A DNA stretch of 64,000 bases, taken from the NCBI RefSeq assembly GCF_022201045.2, contig NC_068562.1, positions 3,844,001 through 3,908,000 on the forward strand, given 5' to 3'. The notes under the pieces are model-generated. The model was not told the origin of the DNA. It searched no databases and saw only the letters and a list, made by a program, of their open reading frames with translations. Shown piece after piece: positions 45,477 through 60,900 of this stretch; positions within the stretch are counted from its first letter, which is position 1; each line of letters opens with the position of its first letter. The translations under genes and the position numbers were made by a program. The stretch is from Citrus sinensis. Taxonomy: Eukaryota > Streptophyta > Magnoliopsida > Sapindales > Rutaceae.

Positions 45477-48400
45477 TCTTTCCTTGTCCTAATATCTACT
45501 ATAGGGGATGTTATTCTATAATCGCACTTTTAGCCTTTTGCTAATATCAGCAGGATGAGTTCTCAAAGTGCAATTACTTCATGTTTGTGATTTACTTACT
45601 ATTGCAATTCTCGCTCAAACTTTGATATCAAATTAGTCAGAAATGAAAGGAAGTGCACTCTTTCATCTTTTGCAATTGAGTTGAATTGTTAAATGGTTTG
45701 AGAATGAAGGAATAGATAGTGGGTTTTCCCCCCCTCCCTTTAAATTAGCATGCATGTTTATTAATAACCCATGATCCTAGGATCTCATTCATCTCCATTG
45801 TCCTTAGTTCTTTGGTTAGGTCCTGGATGAACAATAGGTGGTGATGGGTTGCCTAAGTGAATGATTGTCTTGAATGAGAAATTGATGATTTCCTAATGTG
45901 ATGTACAGAGACATGGAGATTTTTTTTTTTTTAATTTGATTGAAAGTAACATTGACAGAGATTAGTTTCATTTAAGTATAAAACATCTAAACTCTAAACG
46001 AGTCAATGGGCTCTTCAGAGTTGTTAAATATTAAGGTGAAAGTCTTAGGAGTAACCTAATTCTCACTGCAACAAATTCTTCCTGCTTTCAAGACCTCTCT
46101 CCCTCTCACCCTCTAATGTACTTAAATTTGTTACTTTCAAAATTAGTACTCGGTGGTCAACTGTAGGTTTCTGTGTACTTGCGCATACCCTTTTCAGTGC
46201 GTACCAACCAATTTGTGCCTTTAATTGCACCAAGTATTAGCCCTTTGCTGCAAAGAGTTTTACTGTCTGAATATTTAGCAAATTTGAATGCCTATTCCAC
46301 AAATGTCTCTTGTGGCTAAGTGACTTTTATGCTTTCCTCTGTCTGAGTCACAAATTGGTATTTCTTGTGTACTTTTATTCCACAAATGTATTTTTATTCT
46401 TTGAAGCTATCACCAGTAACAATTCTAGAATATAAAAGTTACAGAGTGAGATGTTTCATAAATATGAATAAACTTAAGGTTTTACGGTATTTCTTGTGTT
46501 AATGTATTTATCATATAACTATCTGTTAAACTTTGTACTACAAGAAGAATTGATAGGAAAAAGGGCTTTGCTGGTGCATTTTGATTTTTGGTACTTCATC
46601 AGTTCTTTGCTTCGTAAATCTTAAGTTATTAACAGATGGATAATAGTTGATAATTTTGCATAAAGAATTGTGGAAGTCTATGCTTAGATGAATAATATAC
46701 TGATTTTGTGCTGATGTTTTACTTGTAGTACTTTGATCCCGTGTCCTAATTTTGCTTTGATGTTAGACATTAATCAAGCATAATGTAGCTTAGCAAATCC
46801 ATGACAGAGTTCAACAGAACAGCTAAGGCTGTGGCCTGTGGGCTACTAATAATAATTCTGGAATCATGTTAATATATTACCTCCTATTAAAGGTCGTGGC
46901 TAGTTGTTAGCATGAAGTCTACGGCGATTTGGTTTTTCAGTTGTTTTTCCCTTTTAATTATTTTGGCAACTTCTATGGTACTAGACACAATTTTAAAAAA
47001 GAAACAAATTACCTTTTCCAATGCAAGACAGATTAAAACCAGCTAAAGTGATATAATGAAGATTAACCCCCTCTAAACTAAATATTAGGTGTATTAATGT
47101 CTTGACAAAATGTAGGTGCATTGTGCAGGAAATAATTGAGTTATAGCCAGTTTATTTATGAATCTGATGGAGATACAAGTATTGAGTCCAGAGACATGTG
47201 ACCGAGATGACCAATGCCATGGCAGTAAGTGTAGCTCAAGTTTGCTGTGGCCTGTGCAATTATGAAATCTTGTATTTAAGGTTTTAGTGTTAAATCTATA
47301 TCTTTATTTACCGGTGTTAAAGCACCTGATGGGATTGGGGAGACATCAAAATTAGAATTTCAACTGACTTTTGAACTTGTGGGCATCCTATAGTCAACAC
47401 CAGAAAGCTTTTGTCTAATCATTTGATAAAATCCATTGGTTAAGATATGTATAATGTGTTAAACAGCATGTCAAGAGGATTTGACTTTATGCTTACAGGA
47501 CTTTTGTCTCTCCCACATTACCCCATTGTCCTTGCCTAAAAGGAAAACAAATAAACAATCATGAAGGGGAACAAGAAAGAAATAGATTTGGAGTGCACAA
47601 CTGGTCAATGGTAGATGGATAAAAGTAAAATAAAATTAAAACAAGAGAGGAGAGGAGATAGTAGTGAACAGCATGTGAAATAACAGAGGTTGAAGTGGTT
47701 GAAAACAGCTAGAGAAAAGCTTGTCTTTTTAATATTAAGTGAGAAATTGTCAAAGTTCAGTTCCTTTCTTGACACTGATAATGAAATAGGACGTTTCAGA
47801 TAGTTGGGACAGCTGACGTTTATGTGTATTTTTCAGTCAGTTGCCAGCCATGCCACTGCTCTCAAGTCTATGCAGCAAATCATTGAGAATACAAGCAACG
47901 ACATATCTGTTAAATCTTATCAACATCCAGTAAAAAACAAACATACTCAAGCTCAGGTTCACTGGTTCATGTTTTCTTGATCCCCAAACTTGAACAATCT
48001 TTTGCTTCTACGCCCAATCAAAAATTCAAAAGACAGTCATTACCAGAAATTAAAAATTGACAATACATATATATATAAAATAATACCCTTGCAGATCAAA
48101 TGTCTGTCCTGAAGAAGGCAAGTAACTAAAAGAGAAGAAGTTTTTGTAGTTGTGTCCTGTGTTACAAATATAAAACTTAATGTATATTCATTAGTCAATA
48201 GATGGGCCTCTGCTGTTGTGACTGGTGAATATGCATATCCGTTATGCTTCTGTTGTCAACAACCACCGTACCTACTATTGAAACACAAAATTGATGGCCT
48301 TTTTTTTGAGACGTGTCATGATCTAACCAGAAGTCCATTACGGTAGGAATTATGCTCCATGATGCTCACCTAACGTCGGGAACATCACAAAGTTATAGAT

Positions 48401-49617
48401 CAGAGCAGCTGAAATTTGCACTTCAATTATTGAATCTCACTAGCAGTTTGTAACCAAATTTATTAATAAAGTTTTGGGAATACTAAAATTTATAACAAGG
48501 GAGCTCTATCAATTCCATTTATTGATGAAGGGACCTGCATCAATTTGGAAATGTGGCATTATTGTGGAGGAGATTCGGCTGTAGGTTCTTAATGTCATGC
48601 TCTAGAGAACTACACCTGTACTGTAACTTTGCTTTTTGAAGTAAATTTTGATGTTGAAAGTATGTTAATGAAGATATGTTTGAAATTCCGATGCTACAAA
48701 GCACAACAGGCCTGTCGAAGCCCTTATCTCATTACAAGCACTAGAAAATTGTATTTCTGTGGGAAAGTTTGAAGTTGCGGACGCTAGATTTGTCTCTCTC
48801 AATTTGCTAGAGCCAAGGCATGCTAGACAGAACTGTCCTTTTAAGGAAATATTCCACCCACACAAGACACTGTCTTGGTGCAAGATGAACAACATGGCGA
48901 TGTATCCTCCAAGATATAATTACTTGGTTTTGTAAGAGTACACTCCCAAATACAAATATACTTGAACAGCTATGGTACAATACATCCCTAGAAATATATA
49001 TAATTTCAGAGTGCTATAGAGGGTTTTCCTTCAAATCCATCTCAAACTATAATGCTTATTTAAATCATAATCCCCACCATTAAAGCATCAATAAATTAGG
49101 GGTAAATATGTCCTTATATCGATACTGTCACTCATAAAAATAGTATAAATAAAAAATAACATGATTATTTTAATAAATTTTGTTCTATTGTACACACATT
49201 TATGAAAAATTTAACAATTATTATTCCTATTAAACTGCTTAATTTCTTTTCAATCAAATGAGAGAAATGATGAATTTCTCGTATTTTTCCTTTATTTTGT
49301 ATCTCCAACCAAAGTACTCTATGAAAATTTAGCAAGTGTTGTCCTAAAACATGCCTTTGAAATCAGCTTCGAGAACATGAAAATCATTCTTTTCATATTG
49401 AAGAATTACACCAAGAAATGGTATCATAGAAAGAGAGTGACGAAGTACTGAATTACTGATCAATGTCTCAAAGAGTACATGAAGTTCAAGTCATTCATGT
49501 TCATAGAACAGAAGTTTAATGGTTTTCTTCTAATAGCGTGTGAAGTTTGTTCTTCTCAATCGACAAGACAAGTAGCAGACAGCAGGAAACCAAAGCTTTC
49601 AATTTCATGACGAAGAA
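45477..49617. other. Intergenic between CYCD3 and ARF genes
   Basis: 4.1 kb of unremarkable AT-rich DNA. The first few hundred bases are probably the cyclin 3' untranslated region. Frames near 48152-48346 and 48665-48895 have no recognisable motif. No terminal repeats or transposon coding are seen. Confidence 0.5.
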
Positions 49618-51711
<2,094 letters not shown>

Positions 51712-52093
51712 TTATTTTCTAGAAATGGCATCCCTGGCTGATTGAAGGGTGGTTGCCACAGCAGCTGCGGCGTCAGCCAAGAGACCACCACTGGTTGTGG
51801 GATTGCCGTGCGGATAGGTGTGGTGAATCACCTGCACATTCCTTGGCTCTTCATCCTGCTTCTGCCCTGCTGGTGACCGATAATCCTTGGTGTCCACGAT
51901 TGTTGTTTCAACTGTACCTGGTGCACGCATAGCTTCCACTTCCTATTGAAGAGGTAAGATAAATCACATTTAATTAGATAAAAATAGAAATTTCTTAATG
52001 TTATCAACATTTTTGTCATAGTAACATGTTAGAGAAACAGATTAAAGAGAGGAGAGAGATTTGGAAGCTAACCCTGTTAATTTGTGTATTCAT
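51712..52093 (-). CDS. Small protein of unknown function, 2 exons
   Basis: Exon 1 is 52093-52073 (seven codons, MNTQINR) and exon 2 is 51942-51712; the GTTAGC donor and ATAG acceptor join in frame to 83 residues. Composition is hydrophilic: a Thr/Val-rich start (APGTVETTIVDTKDYRS), a Lys/Asp/Glu stretch, a VQVIHHTYPHGNP segment, then an Ala-rich helix (LADAAAAVATTLQSA) at the C terminus. No signal peptide or membrane segment. I do not recognise the family. The Ala-rich amphipathic end and polar body recall small stress or seed-type proteins, but that is only a resemblance. Reasonable codon use, good splice signals and a TATA-like box about 65 bp upstream support a real gene. Confidence 0.72.
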
Positions 52094-52838
52094 GTTGAAG
52101 TTTACAAAGATTGTAAATTCAGATTTTGAGGTGAAATTTCAGATTTTGATGAAGAATTTATATGAGACGTCCCCTTATTTCGTGGTTCAATGAGAGCTTG
52201 TGGTTTGCTGCTTAATCTTGGAGAGACATTTATTCAGCCTTAAAAAGAGGGCTGAATCTCAGCCTTGGGTCATGCAACACCTCCAAATGTCACCAATTGT
52301 TCAAACCTCATTACACTCTTACAGATTCTCTCATCCCTATTGTTTTTCTTAAATATTTAGTTTTGGTTTTTGAGAATGTTTTTCTGTTAAACCAAGACTC
52401 AGGAGCCTCGACTGAAACAATTTCTGTAAGAAATTCTTCATCCATTTAAACAATTTCTGTAAGAAAAGCAAATGATTTCCAATCTCTAACATTTCAACAA
52501 ATGAAAAATCACAATTGAAAGCTAAGAAGAAGAGCTTCATCACTCCCTAAAGTATTTTATCTATGTTTCTGATTTTCATTAGAGAAAAATGAGCGAAAAA
52601 TGCCAAACAAAAGAACTTGAGGCAAAATGGCAGATATAATTTCGAGCTCCAGGCAAACAGAAGCAGCTGTGTAATCATCTTAGGCTAACTGTAAAACACT
52701 GTATTTCACGATCCCACCATTTTCTGAAGTACATTTGAAACATCAATTGCTACAACATATATGGTAAAATGTGCAGAGAAAACTATCTTGCAAGCTAGAT
52801 GGAATACAACAAGTAAATCATGGAAATGAGAAGTTAAC
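52094..52838. other. Spacer between small gene and EB1C
   Basis: It holds the small gene's promoter on the left and the probable EB1C 3' untranslated region on the right. A 19-nt direct repeat AAACAATTTCTGTAAGAAA occurs at 52415 and 52448. Nothing else is seen. Confidence 0.5.
52156..52162 (-). promoter_or_regulatory. TATA-like box of the small gene
   Basis: TATAAAT on the minus strand, about 65 bp upstream of the ATG at 52093. An ACGT-core palindrome (GACGTC) lies just upstream at about 52167-52172. Confidence 0.45.
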
Positions 52839-55013
52839 TCAGTAAGTCATAAGAGGTGACCCACTGCAGTGGACATCAGAAACATCAGAGAGCCTTTGCC
52901 TAGGAGACAATGTTGTGATGCCAGCAGTATCAACATCAACATTCACAATGTTCTTCCTCTTCTGAGTTTCTGAACTTGTTCTTTCTTCCGACACTTCAGC
53001 AATAGGACTCAGCGGTTCTGCTTCTTTCTGCTGATGGAACACCATGGCTTGAGCTTCAGCCACCACTGATGCATCATCATCTGTAGCATACAGGATCCTT
53101 TTAATTGCTCCTACAATCTATAAACAGTACAAAAGTCAGTTATTATCACTTCATAAGACCAGTCGTTTATATAAGATTATGCACTACTCGAATGTCACCA
53201 AAGATATAGCCAAGAGACACTACAGGCAAATGTTCAATCCCCGGACTCTGACACAGAATCTCAATATCTCGTAACTTCGCAAAGTAGAAGTCCCTCTCCT
53301 TCTCGAGGCTATCCACTGACAGCTTCAGCTCTGTGATCTGCATAAGAGAAGTATTAGATTCACAAATATGTCATGCTAAAATATCTCTGTCAATCACATT
53401 TCATATGAAGTATCTACCTGTTCATCGTATGCTGGCACAACAGCAGATGGCTTTGAGGTCTTAATAGCTTGAGTTGTAGGGTTGACAGACGTTACATCAT
53501 GCCTTCGAGCATTGTGAGAAGACTGAGCTTTAGGAGCGGCTGTCACACCCTTGTTTGTAGATTGAGATGATGCAGATTTTTTGCTTGCTTCCTTTCCTCC
53601 CTTGCAAGACTCCCTTCTTTCCAATGGATTGTAACTATCAACAATGGTAATAAGCAGTTTACTATATATGACATAATTCATAAGTCATCATCCAAAAAAC
53701 CTAGACAGAAAGGGAGCCTGGAAACTTTCGTCTCGTATGAAAGCTTGAAGGCCTGGAAGAGAAGACATCAGGATAATACATACAGTCTTTCAGATATTTA
53801 CCATTAAATTTTTCTTGTTAATATAAATTTCAAGGGGTAAACAAGTATCAACACAATTAGTTATTGTGGGTGCTACTTGGTTTAACTTGTAAGACCTCTG
53901 AGGGGCAGTACAAGGCGTTTGGACTTTGAATCTCCTTACATTGCTGGGAGAGGGGTGGTTTCATTTCTATCTTTAGAAATAAACAAAAAGGTACATAAAT
54001 AAATGAAAGTTTCAATTAATCTAGAAGTTTTGCGGATCAGACAATAATCAATTTAAAATTGACCCATTGGTCTAAATTCAACCTTAGTTTGCTTTGCCAA
54101 ACAACAGTATCCATTAGACTTCCAAGTTCCAAGTATCAAAAAGGAACCAGAGCAGTTCTAATCAATCAATAATCATTAAAAACCAATATATAATTATGAA
54201 GATAGGAAGTTCAGGTGGCAGATATTTTAAAATCGTGATATTTTAATAAATGACGTGGAATGTACCAAATTGAAAATAGTATTAGAATAATAATCCATAT
54301 ACATATGTATTGGATGGGAATAAAATTAGCCAAACTAATGCTTTCTTTAGTTTTAAGAGATAACGCCTGAGAAGGATACAAGTCCAAAATATAAATAGGA
54401 AAAAATATACCTGTGTATAAGACCTCCGTTAACCGAATCGCAGTATCTCTTCATCCATTGCATGAATTCCAAATTGTCAAGCGGCCTTCCTTTAATCAGC
54501 TTGTTAACCTCGATGTGCTAAATTGTCAAAAGGCCAAAATATAATCATAAATAGAATTAATAAATCGATGAGTGGGAGAATTTTGTATAATCATAAATAG
54601 AATTAATAAACGTAACATTTTTTTTTTAAAATCCAAATTCCGAATAAGGAAAAAGAAAAACACCTTAGTGATCTTAAGCTTGTTGAATACATCTTGAAGG
54701 ACCTTGTAATTTTGGATCATCTCGTACTCGCTCTTGGCGTCGAAGTTGACCTTGTGCATCGGCACCATCCCTGGATGAGTCGCATCCATTAACTGACAGT
54801 GAACTGCTCCCGTACATGCCTGAATTTCAGAGATTCAAACAAATTATATCAGAAATTACAAAAAATAAGCTAGGTTTACGTTTTGAAGAAGAAGAAGTAT
54901 AAAACCTCTTCAACTTTGGCGAGATTGAGATGAAGAGTGGAGTTGATCCAAGCGAGGATCTCCGATCTACCGACGAAATAAGCCGAATCCATCATCCCGA
55001 TATTCGTCGCCAT
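52839..55013 (-). CDS. EB1C: Microtubule plus-end protein, EB1C type, 6 exons
   Basis: Exons 55013-54906, 54819-54664, 54517-54411, 53634-53418, 53337-53224, 53117-52839 join in frame to 326 residues; Arabidopsis EB1C is about 329. EB1 proteins track growing microtubule ends; EB1C acts in the nucleus, spindle and phragmoplast. The calponin-homology domain covers about 1-125, with [15 protein letters not shown] and the conserved [21 protein letters not shown] Ser/Lys-rich linker (about 125-190) follows. The coiled-coil EB homology domain (about 195-250) carries [16 protein letters not shown] and a [10 protein letters not shown] segment. The tail has basic residues ([22 protein letters not shown]) and lacks the acidic EEY end, as typical of EB1C rather than EB1A/B. 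The acceptor of exon 6 was set at 53117 because it keeps family residues LPxVG in register. Confidence 0.96.
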
Positions 55014-57612
55014 TTCGTCTTTCTTATTTGATTTTGAATTCAAATTTCTTTCTAACGTCCGAGTCTCTACTTTGTATCCAACGTCTCTTGTCTTCTCGAT
55101 TCCAGAGACAGATTGACGGCGAGAGGAGGGCTTTTAAAATGAGTTGAAGAGCGGGACTTTTTCAATTCAAAATGATTCGTCTGACCTGACCTAACGGTCC
55201 AAAACCGGCCGCCCGCTCCTTGTTTGCTGATTAGGTTTTCTGGACCGCAACGATATTGGACGACCCCCCCTCAGTAACTTAAGCCAAGCCCAGCGCTATA
55301 ACGGCCCAATATCATCTCACTCTTTAACTAATTCTTTTTTAGGACAATTCTGTAGCTAGGGTGGGCAAATAACCCGGCCCAATCTGATTAATTTGGGTTC
55401 GGTTCACATGCAGATTGAGGCTGTAACTCGATCCGATTTGATCCAAAAATTTGATCGGGTTAACATTTGACATTATTATTATTTTTTTAATTTTTAACTC
55501 AAATATCTAAGATCTAGTTGATTACTGACTACACAACACACAAGAATTGAAGAAAGTGACAAACCATTGCGCACCTAGCGCACACGAAGACCCGATCTGA
55601 TCATACTCACCGTCGTGCACCCTATCGGCCGGCCCAGCCATCTCACCAGCATGAAGCTAGGTCACCGTGATGAGACCTCTACTTTACCGTGACACAACTT
55701 GCTGCAGTCTGCTCTATCGGCCCCGGTGACCATTGCTGCAGCTTGCTTGACTTTGACCGCGCCACCTCAAACCAATTGCCACTTTTTAGTTCTAAGCCCA
55801 GTCGATAGCCACCAACAATGAAATTTTTTTCATGGTATTTATTAAACAATTAATTTCAATTTTTGATTACATTTTTAATTTTTTAAATTCAATAATTTTT
55901 TATGTTTAATAACACTTTCCAACAACAAAAAGTCATAATTATCAATGATTTTAGTTAGAATTAATAGTATAGTGAGTATGAGCATAGAGATCTAACTCCC
56001 TCAAGCTTAATAGTGATTTTTTTAAATTTCAATTTCAATAAAAATCAAATCCTATAAATTTATATAAGAAAGTTGTTTTTTACATTATCCGAATCCATAC
56101 TGTTTTACCCAAATCTAATTGTAATCTAAAACCAACTTAATCTATATGTAATCATAACCTAATTCGATTTGAACTCAATCTGAATTTTTTATCTAATTTG
56201 AACTATATTCGAATGGAATCGGATCGGACTACAAATTCAAATTGAGTTCAAATTAATTCTTTTCCAATCAAATCATTTGAAACTTGACCTAAATTTACCT
56301 TGTAACCAATTTGAAAAAAATTAGTATCAAAACTAAGCATACAATAAAATTCCTTACACTCTTGAATTCGAACAAATATGGTAATTTATAAATTTATATT
56401 AATAATTATAATATAAATTTATTATTTACATATAATATTAAATTTTACATATTTTATTTTATTATTATTATAATACAAATTTTAGAAATTTAATCATTAA
56501 TTTTTAACATTTACTAAAAAATTATTAAAATTTCTAAAATTTAAGATTTCTATATTTATTATTTTTCTAAGTATTAATAAATATTATTTTCTAATTATTT
56601 AATTTAATTAGTCACAAAAAATTAATACAATACAATGCAACGCTAAATATAGTCTAATTAAAAATTAATACAGTACAATATAACATCTAAAATTGTACAA
56701 CATTGTTATAATACAATACTAATGCAATACAACATAATACAATATATCAACATTAAAATAGTGCAATACAACATAATATAATACAGTGTATCAAATGCAC
56801 TTTTAAAATAAAAGGATAGCTTCCATCACCCATGTCAAATGTGGATGATGGCTATCATTGCCCATTGATTGGGCTATGGTGCCATCGCCTGCTACCATCA
56901 CTTGAGTGATAGCACCTATCGCCCACCACTAATGCTTAGGCGATGGCAACCATCTACGATACCATCGCCCATTGCCATCATAGGTGATAACACCCCTCGA
57001 CCAGGTGGTGGTGCCATCGACCATTTTCATCACTTAGGCGATGATACCCATCTCACTAGTAATGACGACAGGCATGACAGCAAATTGAACAAAAGAAAAA
57101 ATTAAACTTACCTGCAAACAATTTTAAATTGAGTTTCACAGAAAATGACAACAAATTGAACAAGAAAAAAAATGACAAAATATAACCTTAAACGTATTTT
57201 TTAACAAACACTATTTTTGTAAACTAATTATCAATTATCATGTCCAACACAAATCTATTGCTCATCTTCTATAGAAATTCTGCAACAAGCCATTAGAACA
57301 TATTTAATGAAAAAAAATGACAGAGAATGAAGAAAATCTAATGCTTTGTTCACCAATAAAACATTGGGCGTTCAAACTCGAGAGAGGAGAGCTAATGCAA
57401 TTTTCTTCTCTTCACCTGAAGGATTTTAACTTTTTGTCGATCGCTTGTGTCATTGAGAGTCAAAGCCATTGTCAAATGCCACCATTCTGAAGATAGCACG
57501 AAACAACAAAATTGCAGTTAACGATGTCAAAATCAGCAAAGGGAATGGTTGGGTAAATGGATTTCTGAGCGACAGGGGATGGACTGATAGTCGAAGGAGA
57601 TGTTATGATAGG
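55014..57612. other. Intergenic between EB1C and Copia 2
   Basis: It contains the EB1C promoter (55014-55300), then AT-rich DNA. GGGTGGGCAAATAACCCGG near 55359 resembles the outer end of some plant DNA transposons, but no matching right end was found. TACAATACAAT-type AT-rich sequence lies at 56620-56810 and resembles 32860-32910. A degenerate GGCGATGG repeat occupies 56840-57060. No gene is supported. Confidence 0.5.
56840..57060. repeat. Degenerate GCCATCGCC/GGCGATGG repeat cluster
   Basis: About ten imperfect copies of a motif around CCATCGCC or its complement GGCGATGG, spaced 15-40 bp, in an otherwise AT-rich stretch. Local GC rises above the flanks. A 78-codon frame across it is a by-product. 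Confidence 0.6.
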
Positions 57613-57954
57613 AGTAGAAAATCAATAATATTGAAACAGAGAAAACAGAATTTGTTTATTTTTCACAAAATCACAATACAACGAATTTGTACATTATTCT
57701 CTTTATATACATCAGTAGTGATTTTAACTAACTAACTTTTATAACTAATCATAAAAGCTAATTAGCTAATTATCTAACTAACTATTTTGCACAAGAAAGA
57801 CTATAACAGATTCTATTAATCTTCACGTGTGCAAGAGATTACAAAATCACCAGGCTCCAGCTGGCAAGCCATGTCATTCACTTGTATCTGTAAACAGTTG
57901 GTGTTACAATCCTCTACTTCACTGACCATTCTATGCATACGAGCTTCCTTAACA
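57613..57954 (-). repeat. 3' LTR of Copia element 2
   Basis: 342 bp. Carries the last ~45 codons of the pol frame, ending TRED then stop at 57816-57818, as in Copia 1. Confidence 0.95.
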
Positions 57955-60900
57955 TCCCCTCTCAAGCTCAAGGGTCTACCAAACACATTGAGCTTGGATC
58001 GAAAGTAACTAAACTTAGGGAATGACAAGGGCTTAGTGAGGACATCTGCAACTTGCTCTTTAGTAGGAATATACCTCACTTCCAATTCCTTGTTAAGAAC
58101 CTTGTCTCTAATATAGTGAACATCTAGCTCTATGTGTTTTGATCTTGAATGAAAAACTGGATTTCTGGCTAGATCTCCAGCACTTTGGTTATCACACCAT
58201 AGAACATGAGTTGGTAATTTCGTGATGTTAAGCTCAGAAAATAAAGATTGCAGCCAAGAGATTTCCGAGCTAGCTGCTGACAAAGCTCTGTATTCACTCT
58301 TAATACTAGATTTAGCTACAATGGCTTACTTTTTAGAAGACCAGGAAACCAAGTTATTGCCAAGAAAAATGCAATAAGCTCCAATAGATTTTCTGTCATC
58401 AATGTCACAAGCCCAATCGGCATCTGAATATCCTGTCAATCCTATAGTCTCCAAGGTTCCCTCCTTCTGAATGTAGAGACCGTAAGTGACAGTTGCTTGA
58501 AGATATCTGAGCACCTTTTTGCAAGCTAACCAATGTTGAAGTGTAGGAGCACTTAGATATTGACTAAGCTTATGGACCGAATATGCAATGTTTGGTCCGG
58601 AATTAAGTATTGCAACCCTCCAACAATGCTTCTATATAGAGTTGCATTCTCAAATTCTGCACCCAAAGAACCCTTAGCTGATCTTTCCAACTTGTAGCCT
58701 GTGCTGAAAGGAGTGTCAGTTTCTTTACAGTTTTGCATTAAGGCTTTAGACAACAGATCCTTGATGTACTTAGTTTGAGAGAGATGCATCCCATTATCTG
58801 TATAGCAGACTTCTACACCAAGGAAATATGTCACTAGACCCAAGTCTTTTAGTGCAAAGACCTTGCTGAGCTTAGCAATGAAAGATTCCAATAGATCTGA
58901 ATCTGATCCAGTGATCAAAATGTCATCCACATATATTAAGATAAGAATTATACTCTTGACATCATGCCTGATAAATAGAGAAGTATCATCCTTAGAATTA
59001 GTAAAATTCCAGCTTGTAAGACATCCTTTAAACTTATCATACCAGGCTCTTGGAGCTTGTTTTAAGCCATAAAGGGCTTTGTTTAGTTTACAGACATATC
59101 CTCCCTCTGAAACAAAGCCTTCTGGTTGTTGCATGAACACATCCTCAATGAGATCCCCATTAAGGAATGCGTTATTGACATCAATTTGCCTAACATTCCA
59201 GCCTTGCATGACTGCCAAGCTAAGAATAACTCTGACTGTAGAAGACTTTACTACCGGGCTGAAAATTTCTGAATAATCGACTCCAGCTGTCTGATGAAAC
59301 TCCTTTGCAACTAAACGAGCTTTGTACTTAGAAACTGAACCATCAGTATTATATTTGGTTCGAAAAACCCACTTGCAACCTACTAACTTGTATTCTGGAT
59401 CCATTGGTACTAGGCTCCAAGTTTTGTTTCTAATGAGAGCATCAAATTCATCTTGCATTGCTGCCTTCCACTTAGAATCAGACAAAGCTTTACCACCATT
59501 AAATGGTTCTAAACTGTTATGAGCTGTCAAGAATGCCTTTGGTTTGAATATGCCAGCTTTAGCTCTGGTAATTATAGGATGAGTAGATATGATGGATTGT
59601 GGAGGTGAAGAAAGTGATTTGTAAGTTGATAATGGCATGTCTGGAGAGGTTTGATTTATTGTAGGTAAAGGTGTAATGTTTGAGATTATAGCTGGTGTGA
59701 TGTTTGAGGTTGCAGCTGGTGTGATGGTTGAGGTTGCAACTGGTGTGGTGTTGAAAGTTGCAGCCGGTGTGGTGTTTGAGGTTGCAGCTGGTGTGGTGTT
59801 TGAGGTTGCAGCTGGTAATGTGGTAAAAGGGAGTGGGATGATGTTGTGAGTAGAACTTGAGGTATGGGAATCTGTACCTGCATAAGCAACTTCAAAAGGA
59901 TGCTGATTGCTATTAGGGATTGAAATATGAAAGGATTGGAATGAATTGTAAAAAAAGTCAGAGGACTTTGATGGCATAGAATGCAAGAAGGTGGGATCAT
60001 TAGAATATGGAAAATAAGTTTCATCAAAGAGAACATGACTGGCTATATAAACTTTCCCTGATGAATGGAGACATTTGTAGCCTTTGTGTAAAAGGCTGTA
60101 CCCTAAGAAAACACAATTAGAAGTATGAAAATAGAACTTGTGATGATTGTAATCTCTTAAGAAAGGAAAACAAGCACAACCAAAAGTTTTGAGAAATGGA
60201 TAATCTGGCTTTAGATTGAAAAGATATTGATAAGGGGTTTTCAAGGAAAGAACATGAGTTGGAAGTCTATTGATAATATAGGTAGCTGTATGAAATAAAT
60301 CCCACCAAAATTTTATAGGTAACTTGCCTTGTGCAAGTAAGGTTAAACCCAACTCAGTGATATGTCTATGTTTTCTTTCCACAAGACCATTTTGATTGTG
60401 TGTATAAGGACATGAATGTCTAAACTGAATTCCTTCCTTTTGAAGAAATTGAACAAATGATCTATACTCACCACCCCAATCAGACTGAAGGCACTTTATT
60501 GATTTATCTAATTGTTTCTCTATTTGAGCTTTAAACACTTTAAATACTTGAAAGGCTTCATATTTGGTTTTTAAAGGAAAGATCCAGGTGAATTTTGTGA
60601 AATCATCAACAAAGCTGATGTAGTATCTATAACCTTGTAAAGAGAGTGTAGGAGCAGGCCCCCATAGATCTGTATGTAGAATTTCAAGTGCAGTTCTGGT
60701 TTTGGTTTCAGTTACTGGAAAGTGCAGTTTATGCATTTTTCCCAACTTACAAGCATCACAAGAATCAAAACCTTTATTTCCATTGATAGTTTTGAAAGAT
60801 GGACAAGAGTTTATTACATGACTCAATACTCTAGCATTATGATGACCTAATTTTTGATGTAAAATCATAGTACTCAACATACAATCAGAGTTTTGACTAT

